Origin: Gammaproteobacteria bacterium
GTDB lineage: Bacteria > Pseudomonadota > Gammaproteobacteria > Xanthomonadales > Xanthomonadaceae
Length of the DNA: 19,561 nucleotides
Reading direction: 5' to 3'
Assembly: GCA_026398715.1 (NCBI GenBank)
Contig: JAPLSI010000166.1
Span: 1-19,561 of the forward strand
Under the pieces are notes generated by a model. It saw only the letters and a list, made by a program, of their open reading frames with translations, searched no databases and had not been told where the DNA came from. The position numbers and the translations under genes are program-made. Shown here piece by piece: positions 1 to 7,314 of this stretch (position 1 is its first letter; each line of letters starts with the position of its first letter).

Positions 1-806
1 GTCTGCAGGGACCGGAAGTTGTCGGACGAGAACGGCTTGCCCGGAATGAAATCGCAGACCAGTCCCTGCACACGGCCGATGAAGTCCGGCAGCGGCACGA
101 CAATGCGGAACAGGCCGAGCTGGCGCGCGGTCATCTTCACGATTTCGCGCAGCGTGTAGACCTCAGGCCCATACAACTCGTAGACCTCGCCGATGGTGCG
201 CGGGTCGTCGAGGCACTTGATGAAGGCGGCCACCACGTCGTTCAGATGCACCGGCGCGAACTTGGTACCGGCGCAGGCCAGCGGCATCACCGGCAATGTC
301 TTGAGCAACGCGGCGAATCGGCAGAACAAGCCATCCCCCGGCCCGAAGATGACCGACGGCTCCAGGATGGTCCAGTCCAGGCTCGATGCCTTCACCGCCG
401 CTTCGGCTTCGCCACGCGACTTCAGGTAATGGCTTTCGCCGCGGCCGGCATTGAGCGAACTCATCTGCAGCAGGCGGCGCACGCCGGTCATCTCGCAGGC
501 GGCGATGACGTTCTGGGTAAGCGTGACATGCACCTTGCGAAAGCCGCTGCCGTCATCGCCCGATTCGTTGAGGATGCCGACCAGGTTGATGACGACGTCG
601 CTGCCGGCGATGGCAGCGCGCAGCTGCGCGGCGTCATGCACGTCCACGCGGTGCAGCATCACGTCCGGCGGCAGCAGGCGATCGGAATGCGCGGCCAGGT
701 TTCGGCTGAGCAGCTTGATCGAATGACCTTCCGCGGCGAGTTGCGTTATCAGGCGGCGTCCGACGAAACCGGAACCACCAAGCACGACGATGTTCTTCTT
801 GATCAT
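1..806 (-). CDS. NDUFA9-like NAD(P)-binding epimerase/SDR protein, partial (3' end outside window)
   Basis: The reverse strand from the ATG at 806 reads open to the window edge (268 codons). It begins with a Rossmann dinucleotide-binding motif, MIKKNIVVLGGSGFVG (GxxGxxG at residues 10-16). Later come a VVINLVGILNE segment, an HYLKSRGEAE segment in the place of the SDR active-site Tyr/Lys region, and WTILEPSVIFGPGDG, as in atypical extended SDRs related to the NDUFA9 subunit of complex I. Such proteins bind NAD(P)H; a specific reaction for the bacterial members is not established, and a sugar-epimerase role cannot be excluded. The start ATG overlaps the TGA of the upstream lytic transglycosylase as ATGA (803-806). 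There is no clear Shine-Dalgarno sequence, so translational coupling is likely. The C-terminus lies outside the window. Confidence 0.85.
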   Translation of the reverse strand, partial: MIKKNIVVLGGSGFVGRRLITQLAAEGHSIKLLSRNLAAHSDRLLPPDVMLHRVDVHDAAQLRAAIAGSDVVINLVGILNESGDDGSGFRKVHVTLTQNVIAACEMTGVRRLLQMSSLNAGRGESHYLKSRGEAEAAVKASSLDWTILEPSVIFGPGDGLFCRFAALLKTLPVMPLACAGTKFAPVHLNDVVAAFIKCLDDPRTIGEVYELYGPEVYTLREIVKMTARQLGLFRIVVPLPDFIGRVQGLVCDFIPGKPFSSDNFRSLQ

Positions 807-2746
807 TGGGTCTGGGCGCTCATGTTCGTGCAGGCGAAGGGGCGACGCGCGCCCCGGTCGGTTGGCAACCGACCCAGCATCCGCTCGCTGAGGGGCGTCG
901 CATCGCCGTTCAGGCGCCAATCGTAAACCACGCTGAAGGCCAGCACCCGCGCCACGTACTCGCGGGTTTCCTTGTAGGGCATGGCTTCTATGAAAAAGTC
1001 CGGCTCCAGGGCCGGCCGCGCGAGGCGCCAGCGCTCGACGGGCGCGGGTCCGGCGTTGTACGCAGCGATGGCCAGGTAGGGCAGCGCGCTGAAGCGGTCC
1101 AGCATCTGGCGCAGGTAGGCGGTGCCCAGGCGAATGTTGGTTTCCGGCTCGTAAAGGCTGTCTCCGCCCTCCCAGACGATGCCCAGGCGCTTGGCGGTCA
1201 GCTCGCCGGTGCCGGGCAGCAACTGCATCAGGCCGCGCGCATCGGCCGCCGACCGTGCGCGCGGCATGAAGCTGCTTTCCGCGCGGGTCTGGCCGGCCAC
1301 CCAGGCCGGGTCCAGGCCGTTGGCCCGCGACTGGTCGCGAATGTCGGCGGCGTGGTGCAAGGGGAATCGCAGCGAATAGTGGCGCGTGTCGTCGGGCACC
1401 GCGCCCATGCCGAACACCGCGCGATCGAACCAGCCCTCGGCGATGGCGCGCTGCACGGCGACGCGACGTTGTTCATCGGTGAAGGACTTGACCGCCGTGC
1501 TCCACTCGCGCGCCGCCGCGTCCGGCCGATCGATCGCGAACAAATCAAGGGCCCGCAGCAGGCCGGCATGGTTGGCCACGCTCGACACGATGGTCGGCGC
1601 GCGGGTCGGTTCGAGCGCGCACAGTGTGTAGGGCTGCAGCAGGCGATCGGCCGCCAGCCAGCCGTGGAAGCCGCCGCTTTGCGCAGCCTGCTGGTAAAGC
1701 GCCTTGGATGCGCCCGATTGGCCCAGCCGTTCGCGCAGGCGGGCCTCGAAGTATTGCCAACGCGAATCGGCGCGCTGGGCATCGCCCATCTTGCCGATGC
1801 CCGCGAGAGCGGCGGCGTCGTCACCGCGGCTGATGGCCTCGCGCACGCGCCACTCGCGCAGGCGGTCGTCGTAGGCGGATTCAGGAACAGCCGCGAGTCG
1901 CGCAGCGGAATCGGGCAGGTACGACGCCACCGACCACAACGCGACCTGGTACAGGACCTGCGCGCGCTGCCCGGCATCGATCGTCCCGGCAGGCAGTGCG
2001 TCCAGCAGGCGCTGCGCTTGTTCCGGATCACGTTTGGCCAATCGCGACTGGCCGGCAGTGATGACCGCCTGCGTGCGCGACGACGTCGGCCACGACGGCA
2101 AACCCGCGACGGGCTTGTCGATGTAGTCGGCATAGGACTGGGCAAGCTCCGCATCGGCCGCCAGGTCCTTGCCGATGTGGCGGACCAGGCCCGCTTCGCC
2201 CTGCCCGATCGCCAGGTCGATCCGGCGCCAACGCAGGTCGTCATCGAGTTTGCCCAGGGCTGCCAGCTGCGCCAGCGGCCCGTTGCAGCGCTCGGGCAGG
2301 CTCTCGCCGGTCAGCCAGACCTGGGTGGCGTCGGCAACCCACTGGGCATCCGGCGCGGCGCTTCGCGCCTGCAGGTCCGCGCAGCGCATCACGGGGTCTT
2401 CGCTGCCGCGGAAAGCGTTGCGAAACGACGACCAATCTTCGCGCTTGATCGTTTCCTTCAGCCAGGTGGTGCGCAACCAGCGTCCTGCAGGCGTGTCGCC
2501 CAAGCCCTCGAGCGCCGATTGCACGCTGGCGGCGGGCGTCGTGTCGATCTGCCCGGCCAGTACCGTGGCCTGCAGCCAGGGATAGAGGGGATCGTTGGAA
2601 AAGCGCGCCGCCTGCGACGGGTCCAGCCGGCCGCTGTCGGCCAGGGTGAAGGCGGCGCGCAGTTCGGCGCGCCGGCCGGTTTCCTGCGCCGTGGCGGACG
2701 CGCTGCACAGCAAGGCAAGAAGCAACAATAGTCGTCGTGACATCAT
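803..2746 (-). CDS. slt: Soluble lytic murein transglycosylase (Slt70-like, GH23)
   Basis: This 647-residue protein is close in length to E. coli Slt70. It has an N-terminal signal peptide (MMSRRLLLLLALLCSASATAQ), so it acts in the periplasm, cleaving the MurNAc-GlcNAc bond of peptidoglycan to leave 1,6-anhydroMurNAc ends. Residues about 25-460 are alpha-helical and repetitive, matching the family's superhelical U and L domains. The C-terminal GH23 domain shows the catalytic glutamate in TRAESSF (Glu490), then ARGLMQLLPGT, NIRLGTAYL and AIAAYNAGPAP (AYNAG at 562-566), the standard Slt motif order. Its 3' end overlaps the NAD(P)-binding protein gene by four bases. No good ribosome binding site precedes the ATG at 2746. 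A TAGAAT -10-like hexamer ends six bases upstream of it, so the message may be leaderless. A second ATG follows immediately at 2743. Confidence 0.93.
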   Translation of the reverse strand: MMSRRLLLLLALLCSASATAQETGRRAELRAAFTLADSGRLDPSQAARFSNDPLYPWLQATVLAGQIDTTPAASVQSALEGLGDTPAGRWLRTTWLKETIKREDWSSFRNAFRGSEDPVMRCADLQARSAAPDAQWVADATQVWLTGESLPERCNGPLAQLAALGKLDDDLRWRRIDLAIGQGEAGLVRHIGKDLAADAELAQSYADYIDKPVAGLPSWPTSSRTQAVITAGQSRLAKRDPEQAQRLLDALPAGTIDAGQRAQVLYQVALWSVASYLPDSAARLAAVPESAYDDRLREWRVREAISRGDDAAALAGIGKMGDAQRADSRWQYFEARLRERLGQSGASKALYQQAAQSGGFHGWLAADRLLQPYTLCALEPTRAPTIVSSVANHAGLLRALDLFAIDRPDAAAREWSTAVKSFTDEQRRVAVQRAIAEGWFDRAVFGMGAVPDDTRHYSLRFPLHHAADIRDQSRANGLDPAWVAGQTRAESSFMPRARSAADARGLMQLLPGTGELTAKRLGIVWEGGDSLYEPETNIRLGTAYLRQMLDRFSALPYLAIAAYNAGPAPVERWRLARPALEPDFFIEAMPYKETREYVARVLAFSVVYDWRLNGDATPLSERMLGRLPTDRGARRPFACTNMSAQTQ

Positions 2747-2752
2747 GGTGGA

Positions 2753-2758
2753 ATTCTA
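2753..2758 (-). promoter_or_regulatory. Candidate -10 box (TAGAAT) for slt, possibly leaderless
   Basis: On the minus strand TAGAAT (5 of 6 matches to TATAAT) is followed by six bases and then the slt ATG, so initiation would fall at the A of the start codon. No convincing -35 hexamer lies 16-18 bases further upstream, so this is a weak call that depends on the -10 match and the missing ribosome binding site. Confidence 0.25.
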
Positions 2759-2805
2759 TTCGATGGGGAGTGCAGGGCAGGTGCAACTGCGAACAGGATT
2801 GCCCG

Positions 2806-3597
2806 ATGCCGATTGAATGGCTGCTGTACCCGCTGCTGGGCGTTGCTGCCGGGCTACTGGCAGGCCTGCTGGGCATCGGCGGCGGCCTGGTGCTGGTGGC
2901 GGCGCTGGTGCTGGCGCTGCCGCTGCAGGGCGTGCCGGAAGCGGCAGTGATGCACACCGCGCTGGCCACCTCGCTCGCCAGCGTGGTCATCACCGGCCTG
3001 GCGTCCACGCGTGCGCACGCGAAGCGTGGTTCAGTCCTGTGGCCCAGCGTGGCGTGGCTGGTACCGGGCGTGCTGCTGGGCGGCTGGCTGGGCAGCCTGT
3101 TGGCGACCCAACTGGCAGGCAACAGCCTGCGCTGGTTCGTCGTCGCCTACTGCGTGCTGGCTGCAATGCAATTGTTCTTTGAATTTCCACGCAGCCAACC
3201 CGAACACCCCACCCCGCCGCGCGGCCCGGGCTTGACCGCCGCAGGCATCGGCATCGGCGCCGTGTCGGCGCTGGTGGGCATCGGCGGCGGCAGCATGACG
3301 GTGCCGGTGTTGATCTGGCATGGCGTGGCGCCGGTGCGCGCCGTCGGCACTTCCAGCGCCTGCGGCATCGCCATCGGTCTGGCGGCCGCCGCGGGCTACG
3401 CCCTGAATGCCGACATCCAGGGCATGCCCGCGGCCAGCATCGGTTATGTCTTCCTGCCTGCCGCCATCGGCATCAGCCTGACCTCGGTGCTGATGGCGCC
3501 GTATGGCGCCAGCCTGGCCCACAAGGCGAGCCCGATCGTATTGCGCCGTGTGTTTGCGTCCTTCCTGATCCTGATGGCCGCGCTGCTTTCCTTCTGA
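2806..3597 (+). CDS. Sulfite exporter TauE/SafE family membrane permease
   Basis: The product is a 263-residue, very hydrophobic protein with about seven to eight membrane segments. It has two half-repeats, each marked by a glycine signature: LLGIGGG (residues 21-27) and ALVGIGGGS (155-163). This duplicated GIGGG pattern is diagnostic of the TauE/SafE (formerly DUF81) family of inner-membrane anion transporters, some of which export sulfite, sulfoacetate or other organosulfur anions. I chose the ATG at 2806 because AGGA (2795-2798) sits seven bases before it and the first residues (MPIEWLLYPLLG) begin a membrane helix; an in-frame ATG at 2737 would add an unlikely polar extension overlapping slt. 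The gene diverges from slt and is 62 bases upstream of a sulfotransferase gene on the same strand. That makes a sulfur-related substrate attractive, but it is unproven. Confidence 0.88.
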   Translation: MPIEWLLYPLLGVAAGLLAGLLGIGGGLVLVAALVLALPLQGVPEAAVMHTALATSLASVVITGLASTRAHAKRGSVLWPSVAWLVPGVLLGGWLGSLLATQLAGNSLRWFVVAYCVLAAMQLFFEFPRSQPEHPTPPRGPGLTAAGIGIGAVSALVGIGGGSMTVPVLIWHGVAPVRAVGTSSACGIAIGLAAAAGYALNADIQGMPAASIGYVFLPAAIGISLTSVLMAPYGASLAHKASPIVLRRVFASFLILMAALLSF

Positions 3598-3659
3598 AGG
3601 ATGGCCGGCGATCTGGCCTAGAATCGCGGGTATCCGAAGGCCGCGAGATCGCACCCTCC

Positions 3660-5249
3660 ATGTCCAGTGTTCCCAACGTGGCGCCACTTTTGCAACAGGC
3701 CACCACGTCGTTGCAATCGGGCGCCTTGCGCAGCGCCGAAGAGACCTGCCGCGAAGTCCTGGCCATCGATCCGCTGAACTCGCAGGCCCACCTGATGCTG
3801 GCCGGCATCGTCGGCCAGCGCGACCAGCATCGCCTGGCCTGCGACCATGCCTTGCGGGCCGCGCAAAAGATGGGGCCGCAGACGCCGCAGCACATCGCCG
3901 CCGTTACCCTGCGCCTTATCGCCGTGGGCGAATACGAACGCGCCGTGCAGGTCATCCGCAAGATCGACCCCCAGCGCGTGCGAATTCCTTCGGTGCTGGT
4001 GGAATTTTCCCAGCAGCTGAGCCTGATGGAGGAACACGCTGAAGCACTGCGCTATCTCGATGCCGCGATGTCCATGGGCATCCGCGCCGAATCGCTCGGC
4101 TACCTGCGCGGCAACCTGCTGAAGTTCCTCGGCCGGATGGACGAGGCGGCGCAGGAATACGAACGCAGCCTGGTGGTGAATCCCGACTATGCCTTCGCCC
4201 ACTGGGCGCTGGCTTATCTCGGCGTGCCTGGCGACAGCCGCGCGCGCGCGACGCGGGTGCGCAAGTCGCTCGATGCGAGCGCCGCATCCAACCCCGACCT
4301 GCCCTACCTGCAGTACGCGTTGTTCAAGGAACTCGACGCCTGCGGCGATACCGAGGCGGCCTGGACGGCGCTGGAAGCCGGCGCCATCGCGCGTCGCGCG
4401 CAGATCAGCTACCACGGCGGCGAAGAGGCGGCCTTGTTCGAACGGCTGGCCCAGGCGACCGGTCCGGGCTTCATCCCGGCGGCATCGGCGGTAGCCGGGT
4501 CCGCGAACCCGACAAAGGTTCCGATCTTCGTGCTCGGGCTGCCGCGCACCGGCACCACCTTGCTCGAACGCATCCTCGGCGGGAATCGGTCCGTGACGCT
4601 GTGCGGGGAATTGAACGACTTCAGGATGCAGCTCAAGTGGTCCACGGACCATCATTCGCTGGGCTTCCTGGACAACATCTGCGTGGACCGCATCAACGAG
4701 GTCGATTACGCCGAACTGGGTTCGCGCTACCTCGGCCACGTCGCCTGGCGCGCGCCGGACACGAATTATTTCAGCGACAAGAACCCGGGCAATTTCATGC
4801 TGGCCGGCTTGATCCTGAAAGCGCTGCCGCAGGCGCGCATCGTGCACCTGCGGCGCAACCCGATGGACAGCTGCTTCTCGAACATGAAGGAACTGTTCGC
4901 CGCCAACTCGCACCCGTACAGCTATTCGTTCGAAGACCTTGCCGCGCACTACCGCAACTATTCACGACTGATGGCGCACTGGCATGACGTCGCGCCGGGA
5001 AGGATCCTGGACGTGAGCTACGAAGATCTCGTTTCCGATCCCGACGCCCAGGCCCGGCGCGTGATGGACTACTGCGGCCTGTCCTACGACGCCGCGCAGA
5101 TCCGCGTGGAGTCGAACTCGGCGCCGGTATCCACGGCCAGCAGCGCCCAGGTCAGGCAACCCATCCATACCCGCAACATCGGCGGCTGGAAGCGCTACGA
5201 AGCGAAGCTGGCGCCGCTCAGGGAATTGCTCGGCGACGCCGCGGCCTGA
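3660..5249 (+). CDS. TPR-sulfotransferase fusion protein, TPST-like (paralogue 1)
   Basis: This 529-residue protein has helical TPR-like repeats over residues about 1-200 and then a PAPS-dependent sulfotransferase domain. The 5'-phosphosulfate loop is LPRTGTTLLERIL from residue 294 (Arg296 to Thr300). The 3'-phosphate site is RRNPMDSCFSN, with Arg399 and Ser407 at the usual eight-residue spacing. Glu317 (CGELNDF), Lys374 (SDKNPGNF) and the C-terminal TASSAQVRQPIH block match, by position, the catalytic-base Glu, the Lys and the SS-x-QV-x-x-P region of animal tyrosylprotein sulfotransferases. The likely reaction is sulfuryl transfer from PAPS to an acceptor, perhaps tyrosine; the acceptor is unknown. 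There is no signal peptide, so it is probably cytoplasmic. A TAGAAT hexamer (3619-3624) might be a -10 box; no good ribosome binding site is visible. It converges on the DUF4097 gene with a 20-base gap. Confidence 0.88.
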   Translation: MSSVPNVAPLLQQATTSLQSGALRSAEETCREVLAIDPLNSQAHLMLAGIVGQRDQHRLACDHALRAAQKMGPQTPQHIAAVTLRLIAVGEYERAVQVIRKIDPQRVRIPSVLVEFSQQLSLMEEHAEALRYLDAAMSMGIRAESLGYLRGNLLKFLGRMDEAAQEYERSLVVNPDYAFAHWALAYLGVPGDSRARATRVRKSLDASAASNPDLPYLQYALFKELDACGDTEAAWTALEAGAIARRAQISYHGGEEAALFERLAQATGPGFIPAASAVAGSANPTKVPIFVLGLPRTGTTLLERILGGNRSVTLCGELNDFRMQLKWSTDHHSLGFLDNICVDRINEVDYAELGSRYLGHVAWRAPDTNYFSDKNPGNFMLAGLILKALPQARIVHLRRNPMDSCFSNMKELFAANSHPYSYSFEDLAAHYRNYSRLMAHWHDVAPGRILDVSYEDLVSDPDAQARRVMDYCGLSYDAAQIRVESNSAPVSTASSAQVRQPIHTRNIGGWKRYEAKLAPLRELLGDAAA

Positions 5250-5258
5250 ACCGCGGCG
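5237..5258. terminator. GC-rich hairpin between convergent genes, possible bidirectional terminator
   Basis: CGCCGCGG (5237-5244) and CCGCGGCG (5251-5258) form a perfect 8-bp stem with a six-base loop that contains the sulfotransferase stop codon. The site sits where two convergent genes end. There is no T-tract on either side, so intrinsic termination is only a possibility. Confidence 0.3.
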
Positions 5259-5269
5259 CCCATCGCCTC

Positions 5270-6178
5270 TCACTCGAGGGTGATGTTGACGTCGCCCGAA
5301 AAACTTTCCACGCTGATCTGGCCGCGTCCATCGCCCAGCGTGGTCTCCAGCGACTTGCCGGGGCCGTGTTCTTCCTCGTGCACCTTGCCCGAAGGGCTGT
5401 GGATGCCGCCGCTGAAGGTTTCCACGTGCACGCGGGCGCCGGAGTTGCGCAGCAGGTTCAGGCCGACTTCGCCGCTCAACGATTCGATATTGATCGTACC
5501 GCCCGGCTTCAGCCCGGCCTTGAGGTCCAGGTCGCCCGACACGGTGTTGGCATTGAGCTTGTTGAGCGGCTGCGCCAGCAAGGTGATGTTGCCCGACACG
5601 GTTTCCAGCTCGACCTGGCCGTTCAATCCGCCGCCGAGCTTCACGTCGCCGCTGACGCTCGACGCTTCCACATCAGGGGTGGTGATGCGCAGCGTGATGT
5701 CGCCGCTGACGTTCTCGAATTTCGCCTGGCCGGGCGACGACGCCGTCACCAGGATCGGCGCGCTGACGCTGGCCACCGACAACTTGCGGCCGGCCATCTG
5801 CTGCACGTCCACGTCGGCGCTGACCGACTCGATATCGAGCGATGCGCGCTGCGGGATGGTGACTTCGAGGATCGTCGGTTCCATCTTGTTGCCGCTGCGG
5901 CCCCAGAGGTTCCAGCCGGTGCTGTTGTTGGGGAATTTCACCTCGATGTCGATCGAGCCGGGGTCGCTGTCGATCTCGAGTTTCTCGGCACCCTTGCCCA
6001 GGCTGCCGGTCACGCGGACCTCGGGCCGGTTCCAGGTGCGCACGACGATGCTGCCCTTAACGTTGCTGATGTGTACCTGCCCGGTGGCATCCAGCGGGCG
6101 GGTTTCATTGATGGGAGTGGCAGCCAGCACGGGAAAGGCCGCCAGCATGGCGATGAAAAAGACACTGCGCGACAACAT
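5270..6178 (-). CDS. DUF4097 family beta-strand repeat protein, exported
   Basis: The product is a 302-residue protein with a signal peptide (MLSRSVFFIAMLAAFPVLA) and a body of short beta strands. A [VLF]SG[DNE]-type motif recurs with its serine at residues 120, 139, 158, 176, 195, 214, 235, 256 and 294, a period of about 19 residues. This is typical of DUF4097 proteins, predicted to fold as a beta-solenoid adhesin-like domain in the periplasm or at the surface. No catalytic residues are apparent and the molecular role is unknown. I chose the ATG at 6178 because AGGAG (6186-6190) lies seven bases upstream and the signal peptide then starts correctly. The gene is third in a sigma / anti-sigma / DUF4097 unit, 19 bases after the anti-sigma gene, and is probably co-expressed with it. 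Confidence 0.85.
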   Translation of the reverse strand: MLSRSVFFIAMLAAFPVLAATPINETRPLDATGQVHISNVKGSIVVRTWNRPEVRVTGSLGKGAEKLEIDSDPGSIDIEVKFPNNSTGWNLWGRSGNKMEPTILEVTIPQRASLDIESVSADVDVQQMAGRKLSVASVSAPILVTASSPGQAKFENVSGDITLRITTPDVEASSVSGDVKLGGGLNGQVELETVSGNITLLAQPLNKLNANTVSGDLDLKAGLKPGGTINIESLSGEVGLNLLRNSGARVHVETFSGGIHSPSGKVHEEEHGPGKSLETTLGDGRGQISVESFSGDVNITLE

Positions 6179-6197
6179 GGTGGTTCTCCTGGAAAAT

Positions 6198-6665
6198 TCA
6201 GCTGGTGACGGCACGCTGGGTCAGCGCCAGCCGTCGGGAATAGGTCTTGCGCAACTGTTGCAGCAGGAACACGGACTGCGGATCGGCAGCAATCGCCCGC
6301 TTGATCTGGACCACGCTGCGATCAAGCTCGCCGAGGCTGGGGCGCATGTGCGGGGCGATGCTGGCGCCTTCGTACTGTTGCAGCGCCGCCTGGTATTCGT
6401 CGGTGATCGCGCGCGATTCGGAAGCCACGATGCGCGCCGAAGGATCCGGGTCCGGGCTGACGCTGACCGGCACCTGCATCTTCCAGACCAGTCCGCCCAC
6501 CAGCAGCAGCGACGCGGCCATCGCGAACGTCGGCAACCAGCGTCGTGGAACACGGCGCGCGGGCTGTTGTTCGATCGCGGTGGCGATGGCGGGCCACAGG
6601 TCGCGCGAGGGTTCCATCTCGCGCGGCAGCTGCCGCAATTGCCAACGCAGGTCAGTCTCGGTCAT
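6198..6665 (-). CDS. Putative membrane-anchored anti-sigma factor
   Basis: This 155-residue protein starts MTETDLRWQLRQLPREMEP and has one predicted membrane helix at residues about 44-61 (LPTFAMAASLLLVGGLVW). The N-terminal part is short and cytoplasmic; the C-terminal, probably periplasmic, part is helical. It overlaps the 3' end of the ECF sigma gene by 14 bases, and a GGGAGAAG ribosome binding site sits three to four bases before the ATG at 6665. That arrangement and topology are those of an anti-sigma factor holding its sigma at the membrane. The zinc-binding HxxxCxxC motif of ZAS-type anti-sigmas is absent, so this would be a non-zinc type. The function is inferred from position and topology rather than from a conserved signature. 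Confidence 0.65.
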   Translation of the reverse strand: MTETDLRWQLRQLPREMEPSRDLWPAIATAIEQQPARRVPRRWLPTFAMAASLLLVGGLVWKMQVPVSVSPDPDPSARIVASESRAITDEYQAALQQYEGASIAPHMRPSLGELDRSVVQIKRAIAADPQSVFLLQQLRKTYSRRLALTQRAVTS

Positions 6666-7248
6666 GGTCTTCTCCCAGTCGCTGGCGCAACAGTTTGCGC
6701 GCGCGATGCAATTGAGCTTTCGAACTGCCAACGGCCATGCCGAGCTCGATGGCAATCTCTTCGTGTTTCCAGCCTTCGATGTCGTGCAACACCAACACCG
6801 CGCGCGCCCGTTCGGGCAAGGTCGCCACCGCGCGTTCCAGGTCCAGGCGCTCGCGGGTGCGAAAGCCGGCCGTATCCTGGCTTGGCATCACCGACAGCGC
6901 CGAATCGTCGGTCTCGCTGTCTTCGGCGCCGGCGCGGCTGCGTATCTGCATCAGCGCCGTGTTCACCGCCAACCGGTGCAGCCAGGTCGAGAAGGCGCTT
7001 TCGAAACGGAACGCCGGCAAAGCCTGCCATGCCCGGATGAAGGCCTCCTGTACCAGGTCGTCGGCCCGCGCCGCCTGGCCGCCGGCCAGGCGCCAGACCA
7101 CGGCGTACACACGGCGGTGGTGCTTGCGGTACAGGGCCTCGAACGCTTTTGCGTCCCCCAGCCCGGCCGCCCGCGCCAAAGCGTGGTCGCCGTCGCTGTC
7201 GACGGTTTCGGCGGGTGCTTGATCCAATGTCATGGCCAGGCTGAGCAT
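6652..7248 (-). CDS. ECF-type RNA polymerase sigma factor
   Basis: This 198-residue protein has the two-domain ECF layout. The sigma-2 region is at residues about 33-103 (FEALYRKHHRRVYAVVWRL, then the -10-recognition segment DDLVQEAFIRAWQAL and FSTWLHRLAVN). The sigma-4 region is at about 133-192 (LPERARAVLVLHDIEGWKHEEIA, then VGSSKAQLHRARKLLRQRL, the DNA-binding helix). There is no sigma-3 domain. It heads the unit with the overlapping anti-sigma and the exported DUF4097 protein, so it probably answers an envelope signal released by the anti-sigma. The start may be the ATG at 7248 or one five codons downstream; neither has a strong ribosome binding site. A 66-base gap separates it from the sulfotransferase upstream on the same strand, so read-through from that gene is possible. 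I could not identify an autoregulatory ECF promoter there. Confidence 0.9.
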   Translation of the reverse strand: MLSLAMTLDQAPAETVDSDGDHALARAAGLGDAKAFEALYRKHHRRVYAVVWRLAGGQAARADDLVQEAFIRAWQALPAFRFESAFSTWLHRLAVNTALMQIRSRAGAEDSETDDSALSVMPSQDTAGFRTRERLDLERAVATLPERARAVLVLHDIEGWKHEEIAIELGMAVGSSKAQLHRARKLLRQRLGEDHDRD

Positions 7249-7314
7249 AACTACTCAGATGGCGGAAGGCAGCGAAGGGTTTAAAGGACGCCGGGCTTCA
7301 AGGGCCTTGCGGGC

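Noticed and set aside
246..926. 226-codon plus-strand open frame at the left edge
   Set aside because: The minus strand there encodes a clear Rossmann-fold protein up to the ATG at 806; the plus-strand frame has no recognisable motif.
806..2731. 641-codon plus-strand open frame antisense to slt
   Set aside because: It mirrors the whole lytic transglycosylase gene, is rich in Arg/Gly/Gln/Ala, lacks any motif and has no ribosome binding site. It is a codon-bias shadow.
3618..4949. 443-codon minus-strand open frame antisense to sulfotransferase paralogue 1
   Set aside because: The plus strand carries TPR and sulfotransferase motifs over the same bases; the antisense product has none.
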